From: Saccharina japonica | Lineage: Eukaryota > Sar > Phaeophyceae > Laminariales > Laminariaceae | Assembly: GCA_008828725.1 (NCBI GenBank) | Contig: MEHQ01001944.1 | Coordinates: 105,524 to 169,523, forward strand | Direction of reading: 5' to 3' | Length of the DNA stretch: 64,000 bases | Shown: positions 47,501 through 57,334 of the stretch, piece by piece | Layout of the letters: each line of letters starts with the position of its first letter | Numbering within the stretch: position 1 is the first letter of the stretch | Notes under the pieces: generated by a model | Seen by the model: only the letters and a program-made list of their open reading frames with translations | Told to the model about the DNA's origin: nothing | Databases searched by the model: none | Translations under genes and position numbers: made by a program

Positions 47501-48881
47501 AAAATACCGAGGGACGCATGCTACGATAGAGGTGCACCGCCATGTTTTTTTTTTTCTGAGCTCCTCACTTAAGGAGCGTCATACGTACCTCACCGAAAAA
47601 AAATGATTTCGGAGGGGAAAAAAAGTGCTGCCGGATGCGAAATCTCATGACCGAAGTATACTCTGAAACGTTATTCGTCACAAAAATGAAAGTCCAACGA
47701 ATTTGGGTTAAGGAGCCCGATCGTTCAGAAAACGATTCAGCCAAAAAGTGCTACCTCTACCGTAGCACGCGTGGTGGGAGTAGATAGGGCTCAAGGCGAA
47801 AGTAGGTAGAGAAGGGAGTTTCGACGTTGTGGCATACGTACAGCAGGGCTCCTATTGCTTCCTTTTTTGTATGTGTGTTCTTCTTTCGGAATGCTCATGT
47901 TTGTGAGTGGTCAGCGTTGAAGCTCATCATGCTACTACGCACACGTTGTCGGAAGGCAAGAATAACAGGGGAACATACTATTTGATTGAAATGCACAAGT
48001 AAGCACATGTCACTCTTTCATATATATGTTGATTGGTGAAATGTCGGCGAGGAGTCGGTAAAGCCATTCATTCGTAAGGGGGACTGCATTATTGGTACCT
48101 GGTATGAGTTTGTCAAGTATTCAGGAATGATTGATAGATATATGTGAATGGTATGATTGAAATAAGATCAGATTCTGCACATTGTTAAGGATGGCAAGGA
48201 TAACCTCAACGTACCCCTGTGGGGAAAGGCACGCGTCCGTAAGCCAAAATGCAACTGGCTGTTCAGCACCACTCTGACCGGTTATACAATCGCTATTTTT
48301 CTTCTTTTTTTTTCCATCCCATTCATTATATATGGTGTCCTTCGAAGGTGAAAACTAATTACTGTATTGAATTACAGTGATAATGTGAAATACTTAAAAA
48401 ATGGCGTTGTATCGTAGGCTTTGGTGAATGTGTAAACGGGGGCCGGGTGTGGTGCGATGGTATGAACAGCAAAAAACGGTGAATACGTTTCCGGCCAGGG
48501 TGTTTTTTTGTACTAAGTTACACAATCCCAGTCACAACAAACGCAGCAGCCAGCCAGACAGCCAAAATACGCAGGACTCCGCAAATTTCCGATTTGCCAA
48601 TCATGAACTGCAATGCCTATACGACATCAACATTGTACGAGTAGTACAATGCTGACTCGCCGCCAAGCTTTAAATAGTCGGCCACTCATTTGCCAGTTAG
48701 CTCACACCCCAGGCGGCATGGCATGTCTCTGCAGGTATTCGTACCGGCCGCCATGGACAAGACCCTGGAGCTGAACGGAATCGTGGACGACGATCTGGCC
48801 TTCGAGAAGCTCGGCATCGATGACGAAGGGTACATGCCTGTGCTGCACATATACTACAACGACGATCTCACCATCGCCTAG
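35438..48881 (+). CDS. CYB5D1: Cytochrome b5 domain-containing protein 1-like (CYB5D1 type)
   Basis: Six exons: 35438-35554, 36079-36371, 37252-37345, 38725-38823, 40308-40370 (or its copy 43724-43786) and 48735-48881, all in phase, giving about 270 residues. The protein follows the known CYB5D1 pattern from end to end: MRYYTPDDVALHNCAEDCWL at the start, VVDLTELI and AAAGTDVTHWF in the b5-like domain, NFPTTKWSTSFGLPWWRDQT, then NAHAASYTWK and the ending YMPVLHIYYNDDLTIA. Vertebrate CYB5D1 is about 228 residues; the excess is an insertion of about 45 Ser/Gly/Lys-rich residues in exon 2. The usual HPGG heme-ligand motif is absent, while a later HWF histidine is kept. CYB5D1 is associated with cilia in other eukaryotes. 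Exon 5 is present three times inside a rearranged intron. Confidence 0.88.
36079..36371 (+). CDS. CYB5D1: CYB5D1-like exon 2
   Basis: 293 nt, acceptor ACCCCAG, donor AAG|GTACGA, ends in phase 2. Carries the b5-like core and the lineage-specific insertion between THWFSPAP and DPRTCVDPKTG. Ends VPYLPMGR. Confidence 0.88.
36443..36550. mobile_element. MITE family B
   Basis: Lies 72 bp after CYB5D1-like exon 2, within intron 2. Confidence 0.72.
36990..37075. repeat. (CT)n microsatellite, CYB5D1-like intron 2
   Basis: CTCT/CCCTCTCT tract of about 85 bp; long spurious frames in both directions. Confidence 0.85.
37202..37230. repeat. 29-base poly-C run before an acceptor
   Basis: Uninterrupted C29 ending 21 nt from the exon 3 acceptor; it forms most of the pyrimidine tract. 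Confidence 0.9.
37252..37345 (+). CDS. CYB5D1: CYB5D1-like exon 3
   Basis: 94 nt, acceptor GATCTAG, donor AAG|GTGACT. FLHVPPNFPTTKWSTSFGLP, then WWRDQTRVVGK. The acceptor follows a 29-base poly-C run 21 nt upstream. Confidence 0.88.
38050..38530 (+). repeat. Family C, three partial copies
   Basis: Copies at 38050-38260, 38318-38410 and 38430-38530, each holding the block CATTGTAGGGATGCGAGGGT or a close variant. Lie in CYB5D1-like intron 3. Confidence 0.65.
38725..38823 (+). CDS. CYB5D1: CYB5D1-like exon 4
   Basis: 33 codons, acceptor TTGATAG, donor CAA|GTGAGC, phase 0-0. LTRKARPLRVVNILSQQEDQ, a ubiquitin-fold-like segment in known CYB5D1 proteins. Confidence 0.88.
38965..39170. mobile_element. 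Foldback MITE family A
   Basis: TAA|GGGCCC to GGGCCCT|AA; inner arms carry the GTCAACGCACGCACCAGCAC motif and its inverse. Inserted in a family D element, just after CYB5D1-like exon 4. Confidence 0.75.
39499..39610. mobile_element. MITE family B, reversed
   Basis: Diverged left end (GGACCGTACGTGGTGAATAG). Duplicated at 42824-42941. Confidence 0.68.
40308..40370 (+). CDS. CYB5D1: CYB5D1-like exon 5, copy 1
   Basis: 21 codons, ERYLEYNAHAASYTWKVLQN plus Glu; acceptor TTGACAG, apparent GC donor GAG|GCAAGC, phase 0-0. Identical copies lie at 43724-43786 (+) and 45165-45227 (-). Confidence 0.82.
40645..40797 (+). repeat. Family C copy in the rearranged unit
   Basis: Partial copy ending next to a poly-C run; repeated at 44105-44227 (+), 44740-44895 (-) and 47244-47274 (-). 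Confidence 0.6.
41073..41293. mobile_element. Foldback MITE family A, in the rearranged unit
   Basis: Palindrome lying in the 543-bp spacer of the two large palindromes of this region. Further copies of the same insertion are at 44242-44463 and 46746-46967. Confidence 0.78.
41308..41815. repeat. Family D, facing copies
   Basis: Two family D copies in opposite orientation (41308-41490 and 41555-41815). Reproduced reversed at 46230-46740 and forward at 47275-47770. Confidence 0.6.
42824..42941. mobile_element. MITE family B, reversed, duplicated copy
   Basis: Counterpart of 39499-39610 inside the 1.6-kb direct duplication, differing by a small insertion. Confidence 0.68.
43724..43786 (+). CDS. 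CYB5D1: CYB5D1-like exon 5, copy 2 (direct duplicate)
   Basis: Same 63 nt and flanking splice sites as copy 1, inside a 1.6-kb direct duplication. It is symmetric (phase 0-0), so inclusion of either or both copies would keep frame. It could be an assembly artefact. Confidence 0.6.
44242..44463. mobile_element. Foldback MITE family A, reversed copy
   Basis: Reverse copy of 41073-41293 at the centre of palindrome 1. Confidence 0.75.
45165..45227 (-). pseudogene. CYB5D1: CYB5D1-like exon 5, inverted copy
   Basis: The same 63 nt on the opposite strand to the gene, so it cannot be spliced into the mRNA. It lies in the reversed arm of a palindrome (44228-45472). Confidence 0.8.
45474..47274. repeat. 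Segment IV: inverted copy of 40765-42566
   Basis: Reverse complement; its last 543 bp are the same spacer, after which sequence turns forward again. Confidence 0.8.
46746..46967. mobile_element. Foldback MITE family A, reversed copy
   Basis: Reverse copy of 41073-41293 at the centre of palindrome 2. Confidence 0.75.
47275..48536. repeat. Segment V: direct copy of 41308-42566
   Basis: Forward copy that leads into unique sequence and CYB5D1-like exon 6. Confidence 0.8.
48735..48881 (+). CDS. CYB5D1: CYB5D1-like exon 6 (terminal)
   Basis: 49 codons including TAG, acceptor TCTCTGCAG. MDKTLELNGIVDDDLAFEKL, then the family-typical end YYNDDLTIA. Confidence 0.9.
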   Translation, partial: VFVPAAMDKTLELNGIVDDDLAFEKLGIDDEGYMPVLHIYYNDDLTIA

Positions 48882-49340
48882 TATAATGCATCACTGGGGG
48901 CGGAGTTTATAGCGCAATACGGCAGCCACGTGACTTGTAGTACTACGTATTGGGCGTAGGATCACTACCGTGGGTGGGGTGCGCGGAATATGCCCGACCT
49001 ACAGCAGCAGTAGTAGTGGCTGTCTGGTGTATAACTTAGAGGCGGATGGCCATCTCACCATCGCGCAGGAGCACTACTACCGACGCTGCGGTGTAGGGGG
49101 GGTCATTTATAGGTGCTTGTTTTTCACCTGCACAGAGCCCTCGGGCGTGTGACTGCTTTGCTGCGTTGTGCTCGTAACCTTTTTTTTGTTTTTGTTGTTG
49201 TTCTATTTGCACCGCCATGGGAGGTTTTTGTTACGTAACGCGAACAAACTATGTTTAGGTCCAATTTTCAGTTATAGCTTCGGAGCCACTCGTCCGAGTG
49301 ACCAAAACCCGGTATTAATAGTGAAAATGTGGGTACACCC
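48882..49340. other. 3' flank of the CYB5D1-like gene
   Basis: Probable 3' UTR and downstream sequence; no clear AATAAA signal. Nothing else recognised. Confidence 0.4.
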
Positions 49341-49578
49341 TCCCACCGTAGCACCAGTCGCCCCCATGCTACGGCAGACGCGCACCTTGTTTTGTCTGAG
49401 GCTTCCTCGCATGGGCAGCTCTACACTAATAGTAAGTCAAATATTTTTTTCCGGAGGAAAGAAACTACAATAGAAATGCTGTTAATATCAGATGGACAGG
49501 CAGTCCCATGACCTACAGCAAGAAAAAAAAATGAAAAATAGTACAACACAAGAGTGAAACATCCGACGAGTTTGGGTT

Positions 49579-50410
49579 AAGGCCCATCTTAACGAAGACA
49601 GCAAAAATTCAATTTGGAAAATAAAATCCTATTTGAATGTGATTTCGCAAAAAAAAACTGGTTTGCGTCCTATGGGGAATAGTGAATTGCTCGTTCAAAT
49701 ATTTATGAAATCGAAAAAACGCAGCATGCGTCACAGCGCCCAGGTGAAAAAAATCGACGAGAGGAGACGAGAGGGAAAGCATGCGTCGACGCGTGCGCGC
49801 CGCCGCCAGCATACTTTTGCTTTTGACCGCCCAGGCTAGGAAGCTATCGCTCTCAGGGTCTCCTGGGTGGGCGTAGGGATCCCCGGAACGCCACGGGCGA
49901 GACAGGGGCGGCGATGGTGTTATCGAAGTCTTGAGCGTATCATGCTGTTTTTGGGTCGATCGCTCGGTTTTTGATCGGGTTGGAGCATCGAGCTGGTTGA
50001 AAAGTTGGGATTGCGACCGCCATGATTGGTTTTGAGGCGCCACCGCCGGGGTACGCTGTGCTATGGTCTATAGGCGTGGGCGCGGCTGTTGTCCCGGTGG
50101 CCTCGGGTTGTGGTTCACGTGTTGTCGCCTCGGTCGTGGTCATCGATGCCACCAAGAAATTACCAGATTGTACCGGGGGCGTTTGCCCACCGTGGACATG
50201 CCGGTCCAAGTCGGGCCAACTCCTCAATTTGATTTGAATTCTTTGGAAAAGAAGGTCCTGGGACCTTCTTGGTTTTTCCGTCCAATTCAAATTGATTAGA
50301 CCCCAAGATCCTAATCTTTGATGCTGGTGCGTGTGTTGACCAATTAAAAGCGTATTTGAATTTTATTTTTTCCAAATTGGATTTATTTTGTACTCGTTAA
50401 TACGGGCCCT
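49579..50410. mobile_element. Family A relative with 0.65-kb GC-rich cargo
   Basis: Begins and ends as family A (GGCCCATCTTAACGAAG to ACTCGTTAATACGGGCCCT) inside a family D repeat, but the centre carries a GC-rich stretch without a convincing gene. Related cargo occurs at 61074-61855. Confidence 0.6.
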
Positions 50411-50699
50411 AACGGAACCCGATGATTCTTAAAACATTTCAGCCGAAAAATGCGACCTCAATCGTAGCACGCGTCTACCAGGGGGTATAGATGGCTTCCC
50501 TGGGCGGAGTTACGGTTAGGGTTACTCCACCTAATGCCTCTCAAAATTTCCAGCCAAAACAATTGACCAATCAGAAAACTGCGGGCACGAAATCCCTTTC
50601 TCTCTACTGTAGTATAGTATGAGAGGCAGATGACGACCTCGCCATCGCGCGGTGTAATACCACCGGGCGGAGTCGCGGTATCGCAATACTCAACCTAAT

Positions 50700-50945
50700 A
50701 ATGACGCATGCTACGATAGAGGTACACCATGTTTTTTCTGAGCTCCTCGCTTAAGGAGCGTCATACCTCACCGAAAAAATGATTTTGGAGAAAAATAAAA
50801 GTGCTGCCGGATGCGAAATTTCATGACTGAAATATGCTCTGAAACATTATTCGTCACAAAAATGAAAGTCCGACGAATTAGCCCGATCGTTCAGAAACCG
50901 ATTCAGCCAAAAAGTGCTACTACCTCTACCGTAGCACGCGTCTAA
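50700..50945 (+). repeat. Family D copy
   Basis: TGCTACGATAGAGGTACACC to CTACCTCTACCGTAGCACGC. Confidence 0.62.
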
Positions 50946-51114
50946 TGTCTTTAATCATGAATGATGATCCCTCACGATCGAGTACGTAGGATAACTGGGC
51001 GGAGTTAGCGCAATACTACACCCAATGCCTACTGTGGTCAATGCAGAACACTCTACTGTAGTAGTAGTACCAGCCAGTATATATTAGCGGTGAATGGCGA
51101 CTTTTCACCGTTAT

Positions 51115-51240
51115 TGCGTACTTTCATGGAAGCTTCCACTGCTTCCATGGATGCATCCAACCACTTAGTACATGGAAGTGATGGAAGCTTCCGTGAAAGT
51201 GGTAGAAGCCTCCATGGAAGCTTCCACCTACTTCCATTAA
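51115..51240. repeat. Nested palindromes of ATGGAAGCTTCCA
   Basis: Repeated TGGAAGCTTCCA and CTTCCATGGATGCATCC words, self-complementary at several registers. Confidence 0.75.
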
Positions 51241-51527
51241 AAAATTAAATAATGTACCAGACCCGCACTGTAGGATCAATCTAAGAAGGCATATAAATAG
51301 ACCAGCATTTTGCTGCGGGAGTCGCCGCCAACGAAGGGCTGTTGTACCCCATCATCGACATCCGGTGACAATAAACTCTTCCCCTGCTCGCTTCGGGGGG
51401 CTGTATCCGGCACACATACGCAAACAAAAAGGTGAACCCTGTGCCCACTACCAGAAGCCAAGGCCGACGCAAGACACAGCCAGACCCTCCATCTCTTGCC
51501 TTTGTGTCGGTCTGCAATGTTCAACAA

Positions 51528-51633
51528 TTACGGGGGACATAGTAAATAGGATCAAATATTGGTAGTAAAAATAGGGAAATGTATAGGTTTTAGTGTGTAC
51601 GGTAGGTCCTCTTTACTATGGTACCCCGCAATA
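51528..51633. mobile_element. MITE family B
   Basis: Flanked on both sides by copies of a GACGCAAGACACAGCCAGAC-like sequence (51452-51515 and 51637-51695). Confidence 0.68.
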
Positions 51634-51899
51634 AAAAAAGCGAAGCCGACGAAGACAGCCAGACCCTTCATCGCTTGTCTTTGTGTTGGCCTGGATGGCC
51701 GGCCGTGGGAGGCAAGGAAGCCCCGTCCGGAGAGTGGGTGGCTTCAGGCGACGACCGCCGCGGGAAGTGGACAAAGACAGTGATAGCTGTGGTCGTCGCC
51801 CGATGATTGTTGGGTTCGTACTGCTGGCACTGTGTGGCATGTCGTTTTTGTTTGGTAGGAGCCTGGATGGTGTGACGTCCCGGGCCTCCCGTAAAAATA

Positions 51900-52020
51900 T
51901 CGCCCCCAAGATCTCCGTTTCATATTTCCCGCTTCAAGATCTCTCCGTCTCAGATTATCCGCTTCAAGATCTCTGCTTCAGATTCTTCGCTTCAAGATCT
52001 CCATCTCAGATTTCTTTAGT
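51900..52020. repeat. Tandem repeat CGCTTCAAGATCTC, about 25-bp unit
   Basis: Four copies of CTTCAAGATCTCYGTCTCAG-like sequence. Confidence 0.72.
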
Positions 52021-52246
52021 GGCCGGGGATTCAGTGTAGTATAACTAGTTTAGTATAATACCAGCGGAAAACCTACCTAAGATACCAACTCATCAAGGAA
52101 TTTTCATACGTAGAAAACCTTAGAAGATAAAATAAACGATTTTTAGGAACTTTTTACAGTAGTGGACAAACACTGTTAGTGGATCTTCCTAAGGTAGCTA
52201 ATTAGGCACTCTGATTGGCCAAGCAAGCACTGACCACTGGCGTAGG

Positions 52247-52276
52247 GTTCGGGTTAGGGTTAGGGTTAGGGTTCGA
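52247..52276 (+). repeat. Interstitial TTAGGG array
   Basis: GGGTTAGGGTTAGGGTTAGG: three to four perfect telomere-type units. The flanks are not telomeric. Confidence 0.8.
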
Positions 52277-52889
52277 TCTGAGGGTCAACATACTACTACC
52301 AAGACAAAACCCCCATTTTAAAGATCCACTATCACCCTTTGTCCACCCCTCACTTTTTACCTACAGTAGCAAGCCTAAAAGATAAAACTCTTAGGAATTC
52401 ACCTACAGTCCTGTGGCCCACGATATTGTTGTGTATTGGCTTTAAAAACTTGCTATTTGCACGTATGAGAGTCGGTTGTTGGGCAAGGTATGCTATATCG
52501 CAGAGAGATTATACACTATAATCAAGTTAGGAGCCTCAGAAGTGTTGTTAGGAGTTATTTACCCCTTTACCTATATAGCAGATCTATTTTTTCGCGGACT
52601 AAACGTTGTGAGAGTCAGCAGCACGAAAAAGTTGAAAAATCGGGAAATAGGTATATTTCATTTCACGCGCCGTGAGAGTTAGTCTACAGTATAGTAGTAC
52701 CACGACGACAGCAAGCATCAATAATGCAGAAAAAAAAAATCACCTAAAGCTAAACGTTCGCCGGTTTCTTCACGGATCCTGCATTGCGGCAACACATCGG
52801 ACAGATCGTGATCTACATAATAGATAATGTAAATCCTATATTTGCCGTTACCACATGTTGTTGCAAGAACTGTACCGTACAGATCCATC

Positions 52890-53060
52890 CCAGCCGGCAA
52901 ACACGTGCTGTTGCAAGAAGAGCCGTATCATACAAATCGTACATATTACACAGATCATGCAGATCATACAGACCATGCAGATCGTACAGATCATACAGAT
53001 CATACAGATCCCACCCGGCAAACATAGCCTATAGCAAGTAGATCGTGTAGATCATTCTTC
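52890..53060. repeat. (CAGATCRTA)n minisatellite
   Basis: About 12 units of 9-10 bp such as CATACAGATCATACAGATC; resembles the 14.4-kb array. Confidence 0.78.
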
Positions 53061-53231
53061 TTGTAAACCATGTACCAGGTGTGTATGTATGTATCTATCT
53101 CCCCCGAAAGAGGCAGATCGTGAGCTGAGGATGGATGTGATATGCCCGACGTGTGCACTATCATAAGCAAGCAGATATGTATGGTGTCCAATGGCGTTTG
53201 CCTTAGCCCCCCCAACTCCTCTATACATATA

Positions 53232-53652
53232 TCATATGTTTATAGGTTGGGTTGGCGTCGGTTGGCAACGACGCTGTAAAACACGCCTCTCACTGCGTGA
53301 GCTAGACAACCAGGGTGCCGTTTTTGTTTTTTGGGCGGTCACCAAAGCTGGCGGTCTTGTTAGATCATTTGTGCAGGGTGGAAAACCTTTGCTCCGCACA
53401 AGGGGAATGATCGTATCACGTAGTGTGTATATGGTAAGGCCCCCGCGAGGCAGTTACATAGTGCTCCCATTGCTGTCTCAGGGAGTGCCCACACCAGAAA
53501 TTTAATTAACTCATTGAAGCTGTCATCCATATGCAAGTCCCCCTCAGAGGCGGTTCCTAGCAGGATGCAGTTCACCCTCCATGCGACTCGCCCAATACCT
53601 CACGGCGCTTCGCGTTTGGTGCAAGCAATGTCTGCCTCGTTGGTGAAAACGA
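53232..53652 (+). repeat. Family C, near full length, opposite orientation
   Basis: Reverse orientation to 10570-11060, complete to GTCTGCCTCGTTGGTGAAAA. Confidence 0.65.
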
Positions 53653-53674
53653 GGGATGTACATTATTTGATTTT

Positions 53675-53845
53675 TTCGTGGCACGTGTCGCGACATGCCA
53701 CGACACCTCACGACGTGTCGCGGCGAGTGTCGCGGGGAGTGTCGCGGCGAGTGTCGCTAACCCTAACCCTAACCCTAACCCTTCGTGTCGGAGCATGTCG
53801 CGAAATGCCGCGGCACGTGTCGCGACATGCCGCGACACGAACCAC
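53675..53845. repeat. GTGTCGCG palindromic array around a CCCTAA array
   Basis: GTGTCGCGACATGCCACGAC and GCGAGTGTCGCGGGGAGTGT on the left, an interstitial (CCCTAA) array of about four units at 53758-53780, and GTGTCGCGACATGCCGCGAC on the right. Confidence 0.78.
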
Positions 53846-53935
53846 GTAAAAGTCAAATAATATAGATCCGTGCAGCAACCGAACAATCGGAAGCTATCAA
53901 AGCGGATACATAATATCGCGGGCTTCTCTACACAT

Positions 53936-54147
53936 AAGGGCCCGTTTTAACGAAGAAGAAAAAAAATCAATTTGGAAAAAAAATAATCAAATTCGCTTTT
54001 CATTGGTCAGAACCCGCACCACCACCCAAGAGTATACCCCCAAGATCCTAATATTGGGTGCTGGTGCGTGTGTTGACTAATGAAAAGCGAATTTGAATTT
54101 TTATTTTTCCAAATTGAATTTATTTTATACTCGTTAATATGGGCCCT
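53936..54147. mobile_element. Foldback MITE family A
   Basis: TAAGGGCCCG to GGGCCCTAA; inner arms vary slightly (GGTCAGAACCCGCACCACCA against GGTGCTGGTGCGTGTGTTGA). Confidence 0.75.
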
Positions 54148-54239
54148 AACGACTTCTCCTAAGAAAAAAATGAAAAAAAAAAACTATCGAAAACAACAAA
54201 TACATTTTGGGGTATAGTTCCTCAAGCCAACTGAGGAGC

Positions 54240-54970
54240 GTCCCCGACCCCAGCAAGTGGGAAACTTCAAGGGCTTGCCGTGGGCCGTTTGTCCTGGCCG
54301 GGCGGGGCCGGGCCGAGAATTTTGAAAAACTGATGGGCCGGGCCGGGCCGAGCCGTGAACATTTAAAAATGTAACGGGCTGGGCCGGGCCGCGGCCCATC
54401 CTCTGAAAATGTAACGGGCGGCCCGTCCTCTGAAAAATTGATGGGCCGGGCCGGGTCACGGCCCATCCTCTTGAAATTTGATGGAAGGCCGGGTCGGGCC
54501 ACGGCCCATGAGATGTGGGCTTTAGAGGGCTGCTCCGCCCGGCCCACGAGGCGGTCCATGTATTTTGACGGACCGGCCCGGATCGCTGCCCATGATATGT
54601 GGTGTGCTACCGATACTGCTAATACGACGTCTACCGGCCGCGGCCCATCCTCTGAAAATGTAACGGGCGGCCCATCCTCTGAAAAATTGATGGGCCGGGC
54701 CGGGCCACGGCCTATCCTCTTGAAATTTGATGGAAGGCCGGGTCGGTCCACGGCCCATGAGATGTGGGCTTTAGAGGGCTGCTCCGCCCGACCCACGAGG
54801 CGGTCCATGTGTTTTAACGGGCCGGCCCGGATCGCTGCCCATGAGATTTGGTGTGCTACCGATACTGCTAATACGACGTCTACCGTGCCCATGAGGCGGC
54901 CCACGTGTTTTGACGGGCCCGCCCGGGCCGCGGCCCGTGAGATGTGGTGTAGTACTGCTACGACTGCGAT
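54240..54970. repeat. GGGCCGGGCC satellite-like region
   Basis: Two imperfect copies of about 215 bp (54420-54635 and 54640-54855) plus diverged flanks. Long open frames on both strands (252 and 202 codons) reflect GC-rich repeats and show no conserved domain, so I do not call a gene. Confidence 0.7.
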
Positions 54971-55059
54971 TTTTTGGGTGTGCTTGGGCCGCTATCCGCC
55001 AAACAAAGCCACGGTCGTACAATTAATTATTACTCTCTTAGCATAATCGCCTCGAGTGT

Positions 55060-55330
55060 GTTACACTACCAGGCATGATGCCTTGTGCAATTGTCAGATC
55101 AAAACCTTGGTACCGTTGTGGGTGTACAGACGACACTCCTTGCCGGCTCCGCGACGCAGGCAGCATGGCATTCTTGCCCTGGTTCGTCCCGCGGACGGAA
55201 CCGCCGGTGCAACTTCGTGAAGTAGGCCCAGACAGAGGATATCTTCAGCCTGAAGGTTGCAGCGATGTCCACTTTCTTGTGCGTCGATGTCGAACCCGGG
55301 GATGAGGACTGCTGCTAGCGTGGGAAGCCG
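55060..55330 (-). pseudogene. Possible BED-type zinc-finger (hAT) fragment
   Basis: Minus-strand frame with KISSVWAYFTKLHRRFRPRD then CHAAC and further cysteine; VW-x-[YH]FTKL followed by cysteines is typical of BED fingers. Spacing is C-x3-C rather than C-x2-C and the frame stops soon after. Weak. Confidence 0.22.
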
Positions 55331-55549
55331 CCGCCAAAATATCGCGGCTTATACTGGCGTTATATCTGCTCAATGGAGGGTGTTGCCGCATGCATTGCAG
55401 CAGTACCGGGTGTTGCAGCAGCACGAGGAGGTGGTGGTCCACAGTCGGAGCGGAGGCCATCCGACCGAGTCGTTGATGGAGCAGAATTTTGTGCGTAGTG
55501 GTGGGTGTGTCTCATGGGCCGAAAACATCTGTTCCTCGAAATCCAGACA

Positions 55550-55710
55550 GTAATCTGAAACAGAAAAGAGGTGACGCCCGCAGGGCAGATCCCCTTTTCA
55601 GAAAAGCCTCATTGTTGTACTGGGAGACAGTGATTGAGTATCACTCCGTGAGCGATATCGCAGCTCTACAACAGCACGACAAAGCAGAGAGGCTAAGAAA
55701 AACAGAGGTT
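55550..55710. repeat. Dispersed repeat, copy 1
   Basis: CAGTAATCTGAAACAGAAAA to GCAGCTCTACAACAGCACGA; a second copy at 56874-57030. Confidence 0.78.
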
Positions 55711-56789
55711 ATGGCGACCGCAGCGAAAGCTCCGGGGCCCACCCCGCTCCCTTCCCGCCGGGTGCGGAACTGGCTGAAATGCACGAAGAAAGGAAGACCT
55801 GAGCCGTAATAATCCGGATTTATCAAATTTAATGCTGTGGAGTGCGGTGGCCCTTCAAGGACGAAGTGAGCGTATGTTAGTTCCGGAAGAACCGCATGAA
55901 GACACGCCACGAAAGGCTCCACACCGACTAGACGCGTTCCCGGGGGCCTCAAACTCCAATGGCATACCTAAGGATCGATCTTAACGAGAAAAGTATTCTT
56001 CTGTTTTTTTCGGAAATTTCGGTATTTTCTAAAATGGGTCCTTAACGAGTACGAGTTTCAGTTTCCTCGCTAATAATCGTCCACCAGGCACAAAACCGTC
56101 ACTACAGCAGCAGCGCTCTCGGTAACCATCCGTGTGGTAGTCCTACTGCAGTCGACCTGGCTCGTAGGCAGGTGTCGGTGCCTCGGAGAGTGGAATCCAT
56201 CACCAACTCGTCGCGCTACGACGCCCAACGCTACAAACGCTTGAGCTACAGCCCTCAGCGAGCTCGGTCGGTCGGGCACGTCGGTGCGGTCACTGTGTCA
56301 ACTCGATGGTGAGAGCTCAGAGATATTCCGCGCTTCCTACGCTCGGCCGTGGCCTGTGGAGGACCACGGAGACAACCCTTGCCAGCCTTGTGTGTTCGTG
56401 AGGGGTGGCACGGCTAGCACGGTGGGGCTGCCCGATCGTACTCACCCGTGCACCAAAAAAAGAGAAATTCACGGGATTACCTGAAAACTTCGAGGCCAGT
56501 TTTTCCGGGGATGAAGTTTTTCTGGTAAAACCAGAAAAAAAAAACAGGAAAAAAAACAGAAATTTCTGGAAAAAACCCGAAATTCACTTCTCGTTAAGAT
56601 CGACCCTAAGCGCCATAGCACCGTCGGAGGGATTCGAAAAGTCGTACACGACTTTCCCACGGGATAACCAACGGTAGCAAAACCCATAAGCAGCTAGGCT
56701 CTAAGTTTGGGGACAATAAGGAAGATAAGGAACCCGCAGAAAGAATAAGAGTCAAACGAGCGACGTCATCGAGATAAGAGAAGGGTCAA

Positions 56790-57270
56790 CATGTATGGGT
56801 GTGACCTCATGCCGCAGCAGAGAGCCCTCATTAATCCCAAACTATATACGATTTAACCTACGACGCAATGTCACAACAGTAATCTGAAACAGAAAAGAGG
56901 TGACGCCCGCAGGACAGATCCTCTTTTCAGAAAAGCCTCATTGTTGTACTGGGAGACATGATTGAGTATCACTCCGTGAGCGATATCGCAGCTCTACAAC
57001 AGCACGACAAAGTAGAAAGAGGCTAGGAAAAAACAGACCATTCCGCCCGCCCATCGTTGGTAGCGAGGTGTACCGTCGACAACGACATCAGTTTTGTTAG
57101 TGTTTATTTTACCGGGGTACCTACTCTCTGCGACGAGGTGCCGCGTTGATTGCTAGACAATTAATGCGGCAGTAGTAACCCTGGGTGAGCGTCTCCGGCT
57201 GGTCGCAGGAGGCCTCATTAATCCCAAACTATATACGATTTAACCTACGACGCAATGCTACAACAGGAAA
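56790..57270. repeat. Repeat cluster related to 25110-25290
   Basis: Holds the second 55550 copy at its centre and two blocks with CCCAAACTATATACGATTTA and GGTACCTACTCTCTGCGACG, also seen at 25110-25290. Confidence 0.65.
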
Positions 57271-57334
57271 AAAACAACGAAAAATCAACAATTGACGTAG
57301 GAAAGTCACGTCAGCGTACACTCATGCACCTTTT

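Noticed and set aside
54146..55046. Open frames of 252 (minus) and 202 (plus) codons
   Set aside because: They overlap each other on both strands in GGCCGGGCC repeats, have repeated low-complexity protein sequence and no domain.
56070..56280. tRNA-like stretch GTAGCTCAAGCG on the minus strand
   Set aside because: No box B at the right distance and no pairing arms.
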